From NCBI GenBank assembly GCA_028290385.1, contig JAQGJZ010000330.1, forward strand, positions 1 through 12,778: 12,778 nt of DNA. Reading direction: 5' to 3'. This stretch comes from Enterovirga sp. (GTDB taxonomy: Bacteria; Pseudomonadota; Alphaproteobacteria; Rhizobiales; Beijerinckiaceae). The notes below the pieces were generated by a model, which saw nothing but the letters and a program-made list of their open reading frames with translations, made no database searches and was not told the origin of the DNA. Shown one piece after another: positions 1 through 6,054 of this stretch (its first letter is position 1; the number at the start of each line of letters is the position of its first letter). The position numbers and the translations under genes were made by a program.

Positions 1-672
1 CGCGCGCTGGCCGGGCACGGGCGGCGTCGGCTGCTGCTGCGTCTGGGACGCACCCGGCGCGGCCGCCGGCTGGACGGCGGGAGCCGCCTCGGCGGCAGGC
101 AGCGGGACCGGGCTGTCGGACAGCGTCTGCAGGTAGCGGATCAGGTCGGCCCGCTCCTTCGGGTTCGAGATGCCCGCGAACGCCATGATGGTGCCGGGCA
201 CGTAGCCCTTCGGGTTGGCCAGGAAGTGGTCCAGGTCGTCGAAGGTCCACTCGCCGCCCTTCGCCTTCATGGCAGCGGAATAGTTGAAGCCCGCGTGGCC
301 GGCTTTGGGATGGCCGATCACGCCGTAAAGCCCCGGGCCGATCTTGTTCGGTCCGCCCTTCTCGAGGACGTGACAGGCGAGGCACTTCTTGGACGAGGCC
401 TGGCCCTTGGCCGGATCGGCGCTCGCCAGCCGCACGGGCAGCGGCTCTGCCTGGGCCTGCTGGTCGCCGCCGCCGGCGGGAGCACCGACTTCGGGTGCCG
501 GGAGGTCGTAGCCCGGGACGGCCGGCTTCTTCGGCGTGTAGATAATGCCGGAGAAGATGTTCAGCCCCATGGCGAACAGCAGCGAGCCGAGAACGGCACC
601 CGCGATCTTGTTGCCGAGCAGCGGATCACGCCCGCCGCTCCCGTGGGGTCCGCCCACCGAATGCATAGCCAT
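1..672 (-). CDS. cycM: Membrane-anchored c-type cytochrome (CycM-like), 3' end outside window
   Basis: A mono-heme cytochrome c that should carry electrons on the periplasmic face of the inner membrane, probably from the bc1 complex towards a terminal oxidase, as CycM does in rhizobia. Reading from the ATG at 672, residues about 20-44 form a hydrophobic uncleaved anchor (LLGNKIAGAVLGSLLFAMG), followed by a Pro/Ala/Gly-rich linker. The heme-binding CLACH is at residues 97-101 and the likely axial methionine is M163 in PGTIMAFAG. A Pro/Ala/Gln-rich tail starts near residue 190 and is still open after 224 codons at the window edge, so the stop is not visible. A second ATG lies two codons downstream; the first is slightly better placed relative to an upstream GGAG. 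The gene diverges from kdsB, an order I recall from rhizobial genomes. The family is certain; the CycM name is inferred from anchor and context. Confidence 0.88.
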   Translation of the reverse strand, partial: MAMHSVGGPHGSGGRDPLLGNKIAGAVLGSLLFAMGLNIFSGIIYTPKKPAVPGYDLPAPEVGAPAGGGDQQAQAEPLPVRLASADPAKGQASSKKCLACHVLEKGGPNKIGPGLYGVIGHPKAGHAGFNYSAAMKAKGGEWTFDDLDHFLANPKGYVPGTIMAFAGISNPKERADLIRYLQTLSDSPVPLPAAEAAPAVQPAAAPGASQTQQQPTPPVPGQRA

Positions 673-701
673 GTTTACGTCCGCACTCCTGCCCTGACCG
701 G

Positions 702-727
702 GGAACGCCAAGCCGTCGGCGGGGGTT
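702..727 (+). promoter_or_regulatory. EcfG-like promoter element upstream of kdsB (GGAAC-N17-GGTT)
   Basis: GGAAC at 702-706 and GGTT at 724-727 are separated by 17 nt, the same form as the element before the Mn catalase. It points towards kdsB, but the start codon is 118 nt away, and it sits beside the minus-strand -10 box of the cytochrome gene. It may drive kdsB with a long leader or be a chance match; it is the weakest of the three full matches. Confidence 0.35.
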
Positions 728-728
728 G

Positions 729-756
729 CTTATGCGCATTTGGGCGAGCTTGACAA
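729..756 (-). promoter_or_regulatory. Candidate sigma-70-type promoter for the cytochrome c gene
   Basis: On the minus strand TTGTCA (756-751) is followed after 16 nt by CATAAG (734-729). These match the TTGACA/TATAAT consensus at five and four of six bases. The expected start would leave a leader of about 50 nt before the ATG at 672. The -35 box lies inside TTGACAA, which reads as a -35-like box in both directions. Position and match support it; no transcript data are available. Confidence 0.4.
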
Positions 757-844
757 CATTGCCGCGGCCAAGCGCGTAGTCGCAGCCGCGGATGACAAGC
801 TCCCGCCCGGCTGATACAGCCCGCCAACCTTCCAAACCGCTCCC

Positions 845-1588
845 GTGTCAGACCCGCTCGTCCTCATCCCGGCGCGCATGAGCGCCACGCGCCTGCCCGG
901 GAAGCCGCTCGCCGAAATCGCGGGCGAGCCCATGATCGTGCATGTGTGGCGGCGCGCGGTAGCGGCCGGCATCGGGCCGGTCGCGGTCGCGGCGGACGCG
1001 CCGGAGATCCTGCAGGCTATCGAACGGGCCGGCGGGCGCGGGGTCCTGACCCGGACAGACCACGCTTCGGGCTCCGACCGGATCTGGGAAGCCGTGGAGA
1101 GCCTCGACCCCGAAGGACGGCACGACATGGTCGTGAACGTGCAGGGCGACCTTCCGACGATCGATCCGCACGTCATCGCCGAGTGCATCACGCCGCTGGC
1201 CGACCCCGCCGTCGACATCGCGACCCTGGTCGCCACGATCACGCGGGAGGAGGAGAAGACCGCCCCTTCCGTGGTGAAGCTCGTGGGCAGCGCCGTCGGG
1301 CCGGGCCGCATGCGAGCCCTCTACTTCACCCGGGCGACCGCGCCCTGGGGCGAAGGGCCGCTGTTCCACCATATCGGGCTCTATGCCTATCGCCGGCGCT
1401 CGCTGGAGCGGTTCGTCCGGCTGCCGCCCTCGCCGCTGGAAATGCGGGAGAAGCTCGAGCAACTCCGCGCGCTCGAAGCCGGCATGCGGATCGACGCGAC
1501 ACTGGTCGACACCGTGCCGCTCGGCGTCGACACACCCGAGGATCTCGAAAGGGCCCGCGCCATGCTGTCCGGCGCGGGTGAGGCGTGA
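845..1588 (+). CDS. kdsB: 3-deoxy-manno-octulosonate cytidylyltransferase (CMP-KDO synthetase)
   Basis: Cytosolic enzyme that activates KDO with CTP to give CMP-KDO, the sugar donor for the inner core of lipopolysaccharide. The 247-residue product has the family's usual length. Visible motifs are the N-terminal nucleotide-binding stretch [15 protein letters not shown] (8-22), TDHASGSDR (71-79), the metal-binding NVQGDLP (98-104, with D102), and a C-terminal [12 protein letters not shown]. Leu follows the Asp where E. coli has Glu; I recall this form as usual in rhizobia. The GTG at 845 is the first possible start after an in-frame TGA at 812 and lacks an obvious Shine-Dalgarno sequence. The stop overlaps the pheA start by one base (TGATG), so the two are probably translated together. 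Confidence 0.95.
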   Translation: MSDPLVLIPARMSATRLPGKPLAEIAGEPMIVHVWRRAVAAGIGPVAVAADAPEILQAIERAGGRGVLTRTDHASGSDRIWEAVESLDPEGRHDMVVNVQGDLPTIDPHVIAECITPLADPAVDIATLVATITREEEKTAPSVVKLVGSAVGPGRMRALYFTRATAPWGEGPLFHHIGLYAYRRRSLERFVRLPPSPLEMREKLEQLRALEAGMRIDATLVDTVPLGVDTPEDLERARAMLSGAGEA

Positions 1589-2436
1589 TGGCAAAAATCT
1601 CCTTCCAGGGCGAACCCGGCGCCAATTCCCACACGGCCTGTTCGCAGGCCTGCCCGGATTTCGACCCCCTGCCCTGCGCCACCTTCGAGGATGCCTTCGC
1701 GGCAGTGGCCGAAGGCGAGGCGGAGCTGGCCATGATCCCGATCGAGAACTCGATCGCAGGCCGGGTGGCGGACATCCACCATCTTCTGCCGACCTCGGGC
1801 CTCCACATCGTCGGCGAGCACTTCCTGCCGATCCATTTCCAGCTCATGGCGCTGCCGGGCGTGGGCGTGGATGAGCTGAAAACAGTCCACAGCCACATCC
1901 ATGCGCTCGGCCAGTGCCGGAAGATCATCCGGCGGCTCGGGCTCAAGGCGGTCGTGGCCGGCGACACGGCCGGGTCCGCGCGCGAGATCGCGGAAGCGGG
2001 CGACCGCACGCGGGGCTCGCTGGCGCCCCGGATGGCCGCCGGAATCTACGGGCTCGACATCCTGGCCGAGGACGTCGAGGACGAGGCGACCAACACGACG
2101 CGCTTCATCATCCTGTCGAAGGATGCGCGCTGGGCTCCGACCGGCAACGGCCAGACCGTCACCAGCTTCGTGTTCCGGGTCCGCAACCTGCCGGCCGCGC
2201 TCTACAAGGCGCTCGGCGGCTTCGCGACCAACGGCGTGAACATGACCAAGCTCGAATCCTACATGGTCGAGGGGCAGTTCACGGCGACCCAGTTCTATGC
2301 CGAGGTGGACGGACACCCGGACGAGCCGGGCCTGGCGCGTGCCCTCGAGGAGCTCGCCTTCTTCTCGCGCGAGCTTCGGGTTCTCGGTGTCTTTCCGTCC
2401 CATCCGTTCCGGAAAAGCCTGGACAGCGCGCCCTGA
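1588..2436 (+). CDS. pheA: Prephenate dehydratase with C-terminal ACT domain
   Basis: Converts prephenate to phenylpyruvate in phenylalanine synthesis. The 282-residue protein is the stand-alone dehydratase type, without a fused chorismate mutase. The catalytic domain (about 1-180) shows GEPGANSHTAC near the N-terminus, MIPIENSIAGRV (49-60), AGDTAGSAREIAE (124-136) and the catalytic TRF triad (171-173). The ACT regulatory domain spans about 192-271. Where E. coli has the phenylalanine-binding ESRP, this protein has ESYM (223-226), a difference I believe is common in rhizobial relatives; its effect on feedback inhibition cannot be read from sequence. The ATG at 1588 overlaps the kdsB stop, with a GGTGAGG just upstream; a GTG one codon earlier is possible. 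The stop overlaps the start of the hydrolase gene by one base. Confidence 0.95.
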   Translation: MAKISFQGEPGANSHTACSQACPDFDPLPCATFEDAFAAVAEGEAELAMIPIENSIAGRVADIHHLLPTSGLHIVGEHFLPIHFQLMALPGVGVDELKTVHSHIHALGQCRKIIRRLGLKAVVAGDTAGSAREIAEAGDRTRGSLAPRMAAGIYGLDILAEDVEDEATNTTRFIILSKDARWAPTGNGQTVTSFVFRVRNLPAALYKALGGFATNGVNMTKLESYMVEGQFTATQFYAEVDGHPDEPGLARALEELAFFSRELRVLGVFPSHPFRKSLDSAP

Positions 2437-3284
2437 TGCTGGCCGAGCGCCTGCATCGGGCCAACGGCATCGACCTTTACGCGGTCGAGGCCGGTCCGGA
2501 GGATGGGCCGCTCGTCATCCTGCTGCACGGCTTTCCGGACTTCTCCTACGGCTGGCGCCATCAGATCGGGCCGCTCGCAGCGGCCGGTTTCCGGGTCGTG
2601 GTTCCGGACCAGCGCGGCTATGGCCGCAGCGACAAGCCGAGCGGCCTCGGCGCCTACCGCATCCCGACGCTCGGGGCAGACGTGCTGGGCCTCGCGGAGA
2701 GCTGCGGGCGCGAGCGTTTCCACCTCGCGGGGCATGATTGGGGCGGCATCGTCGCCTGGTGGGTCGCGGGCATCTATCCCGAGCGGATCGAGCGGCTTGC
2801 GATCGCGAACGCCCCGCACCCCGACGTCCTGCGCCCCTATATCCGGCGCAACCCCGGCCAGCTCCTGCGCAGCTCCTACGTGGCGCTGTTCCAGATCCCC
2901 GGCCTGCCGGAACGGCTGCTCTCGGCCCGCAGGTTCCTGGCGCTGCGGCGCATGCTGCAGAAGACGAGCTGGCCCGGCACCTTCACGGACGACGAGCTGA
3001 CGCTCTACGAGCAGGCCTGGGCGGAGCCGGGCGCGCTGACAGCCATGCTGAACTGGTACCGGGCGCTCGTGCAGCGCAGCTCGCCGCCGGCAGGCCGGAT
3101 CAGCGCGCCGACGCGCATCTTCTGGGGCCGGCGCGACCCGGCCCTCGCGCCCGGGTTGGCGGAGGCGAGTCTCGCGATGTGCGATGACGGACGGATCAGC
3201 TGGTTCAACGAGGCCACCCACTGGGTGCTGCAGGAAGAGCGCCGCGCTGTCGGGGCCGGCCTAGTGAGCTTTCTGAGGGGCTGA
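2436..3284 (+). CDS. Alpha/beta hydrolase, epoxide-hydrolase-like
   Basis: A 282-residue alpha/beta-fold hydrolase with the features of soluble epoxide hydrolases. It has the oxyanion-hole HGFP (31-34), the nucleophile elbow GHDWGG with aspartate D101, a charge-relay acid D234 in FWGRRDPAL, and histidine H262 in ATHW. The nucleophile is Asp, not Ser, which points to epoxide or haloalkane hydrolysis by a covalent ester. Cap-domain tyrosines Y148 (SSYVALFQIPG) and Y208 (LNWYRA) match the pair that polarises the epoxide ring, favouring epoxide hydrolase over dehalogenase. No signal peptide is seen, so it is probably cytosolic. The ATG at 2436 overlaps the pheA stop (TGATG), making it the third gene of this unit, although no pathway link to kdsB or pheA is known to me. 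The substrate is unknown. Confidence 0.9.
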   Translation: MLAERLHRANGIDLYAVEAGPEDGPLVILLHGFPDFSYGWRHQIGPLAAAGFRVVVPDQRGYGRSDKPSGLGAYRIPTLGADVLGLAESCGRERFHLAGHDWGGIVAWWVAGIYPERIERLAIANAPHPDVLRPYIRRNPGQLLRSSYVALFQIPGLPERLLSARRFLALRRMLQKTSWPGTFTDDELTLYEQAWAEPGALTAMLNWYRALVQRSSPPAGRISAPTRIFWGRRDPALAPGLAEASLAMCDDGRISWFNEATHWVLQEERRAVGAGLVSFLRG

Positions 3285-3345
3285 GCCGAGCGCGCCCCGC
3301 CAGCCGTGCGGGTTCAGACCTCAGCCCGGATACTGCCCAAGAGTA

Positions 3346-3371
3346 GGAACGGCCCGCAAACAGGCCCGGTT
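3346..3371 (+). promoter_or_regulatory. EcfG-type general-stress promoter of the Mn catalase gene
   Basis: GGAAC at 3346-3350 and GGTT at 3368-3371 are separated by 17 nt, close to the alphaproteobacterial EcfG consensus (GGAAC, 16-17 nt, CGTT). The predicted start near 3378 gives a leader of about 45 nt to the GTG at 3424. Mn catalases are, from memory, frequent members of the general stress regulon in this class, so sequence and context agree. Confidence 0.6.
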
Positions 3372-3410
3372 GACCCGCAGCGGCCGGAGGCGGCCGCACT
3401 CAGCCCAGAT

Positions 3411-3416
3411 GAGGAG
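3411..3416 (+). promoter_or_regulatory. Ribosome binding site that decides the Mn catalase start
   Basis: GAGGAG lies 7 nt before the GTG at 3424. An in-frame ATG at 3409 overlaps this site and has no good Shine-Dalgarno of its own. Starting at the GTG gives MFFHDKRLQY, the usual beginning of the family, so the GTG is preferred. Confidence 0.7.
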
Positions 3417-3423
3417 CGGTGCC

Positions 3424-4305
3424 GTGTTCTTTCATGACAAGCGACTGCAATACACCGTGCGCTGCGAGAAGCCGAACCCGCTTTTCGCCCGGGCCCTCCA
3501 GCAAGCCATTGGTGGTGTGGAAGGCGAGATCCGCGTTTGTCTGCAGTACCTCTTCCAGGGCTGGGGCTTTCGCGGCCCGGCCAAGTACAAGGACATGCTG
3601 CTCAACACGGCGACCGAGGAAATCGGGCACATCGAGATGCTCGCCTATGCGGTTGCGCTGAACCTGGAGAATGCGCCGACCTCCATGCAGGAGGAGGCTG
3701 CCAGCGCGAGCTCGGTCGTCGGTGCGGTTCTCGGCGGCTCGGGTGCGACGGCCTCGATCGAGACGCTCCTGGCCGGCATGAACCAGCGCCACCTGCTCTC
3801 GACCGGCATGGCGGCGACGCCCGAAAACTGCAACGGCGTGCCCTTCAATGCGTCGCACGTCTACGCCAGCGGCAACGCGGCGGCGGACATGTATTGCAAC
3901 GTCGCCGCGGAATCGACCGGCCGGGTGCTCGCCTGCCGGCTGTACCACCTGACGGACGATCCGGGCATGAAGGACTTTCTGTCCTTCCTGATTGCGCGCG
4001 ACACCATGCACCAGCAGCAATGGCTCGCCTGCATCGAGGAGATGGGCGGCTCGGCCGGGCTGCCGATCCCGAACAGCTTCAATCAGTCGAACGAGGCCAC
4101 CGACTTCTCCTATGTGTTCATCGGCACGAACCATGACGGCACGCCGCCGCCGGCCGGCCGCTGGACCCAGGGCCCGACGCTGGACGGCAAGGGGACGTTC
4201 TCCGCGACCGTGGGCGTGCCGCACGGACAGGAGCCGATCCTCGGCCCGGCGCGGCCGGATTCCGGCGCGCAGGTCGAGCAGATGAGCGCGACGCCTCCGG
4301 CGTAA
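3424..4305 (+). CDS. Manganese (non-heme) catalase
   Basis: Dismutates hydrogen peroxide to water and oxygen at a dinuclear manganese centre in a ferritin-like four-helix bundle. With the GTG start the protein has 293 residues. All five expected metal ligands can be placed: E35 (GGVEGEIRVCLQY), E66 and H69 (TATEEIGHIEM), E163 (NVAAESTGR) and H196 (RDTMHQQQW). The first three coincide in number with the Lactobacillus plantarum enzyme as I remember it, and the E163-H196 spacing of 33 also agrees. There is no signal peptide. The extended C-terminal tail with FIGTNHDGT is typical of the KatN/YdbD-like branch. The gene stands alone behind an EcfG-like promoter and ends in TAA directly against the stop codon of the convergent nudC. 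The name katN was not assigned because the subgroup is unresolved. Confidence 0.93.
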   Translation: MFFHDKRLQYTVRCEKPNPLFARALQQAIGGVEGEIRVCLQYLFQGWGFRGPAKYKDMLLNTATEEIGHIEMLAYAVALNLENAPTSMQEEAASASSVVGAVLGGSGATASIETLLAGMNQRHLLSTGMAATPENCNGVPFNASHVYASGNAAADMYCNVAAESTGRVLACRLYHLTDDPGMKDFLSFLIARDTMHQQQWLACIEEMGGSAGLPIPNSFNQSNEATDFSYVFIGTNHDGTPPPAGRWTQGPTLDGKGTFSATVGVPHGQEPILGPARPDSGAQVEQMSATPPA

Positions 4306-5229
4306 CTATCGGCTCGGTGCGGGCCCGGCCTCCCCGGAGAGCCAGGCCCGCATCAGATGGTTGGCGATGGCCATGGGCGGCGGGGTGATGAGCCCGTCGG
4401 GATGCTTGCGCTCGAGCATCAGGGCGAGTTCGTCCCGGTGGAACCAGCGGCCATCCTCCAGCTCCTCGCGGTCGAGCACGATCTCCTCGGTCAGCGCCTC
4501 GCCCCAGCAGCCGATCATGATCGACGATGGGAACGGCCACGGCTGCGACGCCACATAGGTGACGCGGCCGACCCGGATACCGGCCTCCTCCAGCACCTCG
4601 CGGCGAACCGCGTCCTCGATCGTCTCGCCCGGCGCGATGAAGCCGGCGAGGCAGGAATAGGAGCCGGCCACGAAGCGCTTCTGGCGCCCGAGCAGGCACT
4701 TGTCACCGCGCGCGACCAGCATGATCGACACGGGGTCCGTGCGCGGAAAATGCTGCGTGCCACAGGCTGCGCAGTCCCGCCGGAGCCCGCCCGCGCCCGG
4801 CGCGGCCGGGTTGCCGCAATTGGCGCAGAAGCGGTGGCGCGCATGCCAGGAGAGCAGCGACTTCGCCTGCGCGAGCATCCCGAGTTCGTCCGCCGGCACC
4901 GTGCCCTCCACGGCGATCGACCGCAGGTCCTGCGCCATCAGGGAGGGGGCATCCGCGATCCGGTCGGCAAGGCTCGCGTCGTAGAGAAACGCTGCCACCG
5001 GGCGCCCGTCCAGGAGGCCCAGCAACACCTTGTCTCGCGGTGTCTCGGCCTCGATCGGGGCGGGCAGAAGCGCCGAAGCCCCGCCGCTGCTCTGCCGGAG
5101 AATGGCCTGCTCGCCCGCCATCGCCACGACCGCCATGCCGGGCCGGCAGGCCTCCGTTAGCAGCCCGTCCGGATCGTGCTCGATCCCGGCGCGGACGTGA
5201 CGGTTCTGGATATAGCCGAGTTCGGACAC
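4306..5229 (-). CDS. nudC: NAD(+)/NADH diphosphatase, Nudix hydrolase
   Basis: Hydrolyses NADH or NAD+ to the mononucleotides and, in characterised NudC proteins, can remove NAD caps from RNA. The 307-residue protein has an N-terminal domain, a four-cysteine zinc ribbon (C135, C138, C153, C156), the complete Nudix box at residues 196-218 (G196, E202, R210-E211, E214-E215, G217), and the diagnostic SQPWPFP (228-234) that separates NADH pyrophosphatases from other Nudix enzymes. The GTG at 5229 is chosen because GGAG precedes it by 5 nt and because upstream in-frame codons run through the HIT gene. It begins 14 nt after the HIT stop, so the two are probably co-transcribed and both act on nucleotides. 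The TAG stop touches the stop of the Mn catalase with no spacer. Confidence 0.93.
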   Translation of the reverse strand: MSELGYIQNRHVRAGIEHDPDGLLTEACRPGMAVVAMAGEQAILRQSSGGASALLPAPIEAETPRDKVLLGLLDGRPVAAFLYDASLADRIADAPSLMAQDLRSIAVEGTVPADELGMLAQAKSLLSWHARHRFCANCGNPAAPGAGGLRRDCAACGTQHFPRTDPVSIMLVARGDKCLLGRQKRFVAGSYSCLAGFIAPGETIEDAVRREVLEEAGIRVGRVTYVASQPWPFPSSIMIGCWGEALTEEIVLDREELEDGRWFHRDELALMLERKHPDGLITPPPMAIANHLMRAWLSGEAGPAPSR

Positions 5230-5243
5230 GGGCGCTCCGGAGG

Positions 5244-5660
5244 TCAGGCTTGCGTGAAAAGGGTGGCGGCGCGCTCGACCAGCGAGGCAGCCGCGTGAGC
5301 GGGATAGGGCGAGCGGGTCCCATGCCCCCAGACCGGGCCGGGCCAGGCGGGATCGGACCTGAACCGCCCCACCACGTGCACGTGCAGCTGGGCGACGACG
5401 TTCCCGAGCGCGGCGACATTCACCTTGTCGGGCTTGGACAGCTCCAGCATCACCCGCGTCGCAAGCCGCAGCTCCCCCATCAGGGCTTCCGCATCCGCCG
5501 CGTCCAAGTCCGTGACCTCCGAGACGCTGGACCGGCGCGGAACGAGGATCAGCCAGGGGAAGCGCGCATCGTCCATCAGCAGGACAGAGCAGAGCGGCAG
5601 ATCGCCGACATGCAGCGTGTCGGCTTCGAGCCGGGGATCGAGCGTGAAGGGTGCGTCCAT
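5244..5660 (-). CDS. HIT-family nucleotide hydrolase/transferase
   Basis: A 138-residue histidine-triad-fold protein, probably a cytosolic hydrolase of dinucleotides or nucleoside phosphoramidates. The signature is QLHVHVVGRF (91-100): the residue at the first His position of the classical triad is Gln, while the middle His (H93), normally the catalytic one, and H95 are kept. This Q-L-H-V-H form followed by RSDPAWPGPVWG is, from memory, a widespread proteobacterial subgroup and not a decayed gene. An N-terminal LILVPRR (37-43) corresponds to the usual HIT beta-strand region. It is first in a two-gene unit with nudC, which suggests a shared role in nucleotide clean-up. The substrate is not known. 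Confidence 0.87.
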   Translation of the reverse strand: MDAPFTLDPRLEADTLHVGDLPLCSVLLMDDARFPWLILVPRRSSVSEVTDLDAADAEALMGELRLATRVMLELSKPDKVNVAALGNVVAQLHVHVVGRFRSDPAWPGPVWGHGTRSPYPAHAAASLVERAATLFTQA

Positions 5661-5740
5661 CTCCGGCCGGCTTACGCCGATCCCGTGGCCGAGGCGAGCC
5701 CGTTAACCGGCGCCGAAAGGCGGCCAGCGTAGCATGGCGC

Positions 5741-6034
5741 ATGCCGAATCATCTCTGGCCGCGGGCGGCGCTCGCCGTGCTCCTCTTCGGGCTCTTGGGC
5801 GCCGGCCCGGCCGAAGCCGCCGATCCGCGGGACGGCGTTCGGGCCGGAGGGCCACGCGTCGTTCGGGAGCGGACCATCGTGGAGCACGAGCACGACGGCG
5901 CCTGGGGCAGGCCGCCCCGCCCCCTGGGCCGGCCGGTGACCGGCGGGCCGGGCTATGTCGGCTCGGATTACGGGCTCGGGAAGCCGGCCTTCACGGGCCT
6001 TGGCTCCCGGCCGGACTGGGGTTTTAGCGAGTAG
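5741..6034 (+). CDS. Small predicted secreted protein, function unknown
   Basis: I do not recognise this 97-residue protein. It begins with a convincing Sec signal peptide: MPNHLWPR, a hydrophobic core AALAVLLFGLLGAG, and a cleavage site around A26 (AEA before AD). The mature part, about 70 residues, is rich in Gly, Pro and Arg, has no cysteine, and contains an acidic/His patch (VEHEHDGAW) and a Gly-rich end. No lipobox or membrane segment follows. The start lacks a clear Shine-Dalgarno; no other start in this frame gives a signal peptide directly at the N-terminus. It lies alone, divergent from the HIT gene and convergent with cysA. The signal peptide is the main reason to accept it as real, since long chance frames are common at this G+C content. 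Confidence 0.6.
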   Translation: MPNHLWPRAALAVLLFGLLGAGPAEAADPRDGVRAGGPRVVRERTIVEHEHDGAWGRPPRPLGRPVTGGPGYVGSDYGLGKPAFTGLGSRPDWGFSE

Positions 6035-6036
6035 CC

Positions 6037-6054
6037 GGCCTGCCGAAGCAGGTC
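6037..6054. terminator. Possible hairpin between convergent genes
   Basis: CCTGC (6039-6043) and GCAGG (6048-6052) pair around a CGAA loop, extendable by a G-U and a G-C pair to seven pairs. It fills the 18-nt gap between the secreted-protein stop and the cysA stop and slightly enters cysA. There is no T-run on either side, so intrinsic termination is uncertain. Confidence 0.3.

Noticed and set aside
848..2403. Long minus-strand open frames opposite kdsB, pheA and the hydrolase.
   Set aside because: Typical of high-G+C genes: Arg/Ala/Pro-rich products without recognisable domains, opposite well-supported genes.
1914..2435. Upstream in-frame extension of the alpha/beta hydrolase through pheA.
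   Set aside because: It overlaps the strongly supported PheA reading frame; the ATG at 2436 gives the normal hydrolase length and N-terminus.
2909..2935. GGAAC-N18-GGTT (also GGAAC...GTTCC inverted) resembling a stress promoter.
   Set aside because: It lies inside the hydrolase coding sequence, the spacer is longer than the usual 16-17, and no gene starts shortly downstream on either strand.
3370..3423. TTG at 3370 or ATG at 3409 as Mn catalase start.
   Set aside because: The TTG lies inside the proposed -10 element and the ATG overlaps the ribosome binding site; family proteins begin with MFFHDK-like sequence, as the GTG at 3424 gives.
4306..5742. An open frame of 478 codons that would extend NudC upstream through the HIT gene.
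   Set aside because: The extension is antisense-like Arg/Ala-rich shadow sequence over a clear HIT coding region; NudC homology begins near the GTG at 5229, which has its own Shine-Dalgarno.
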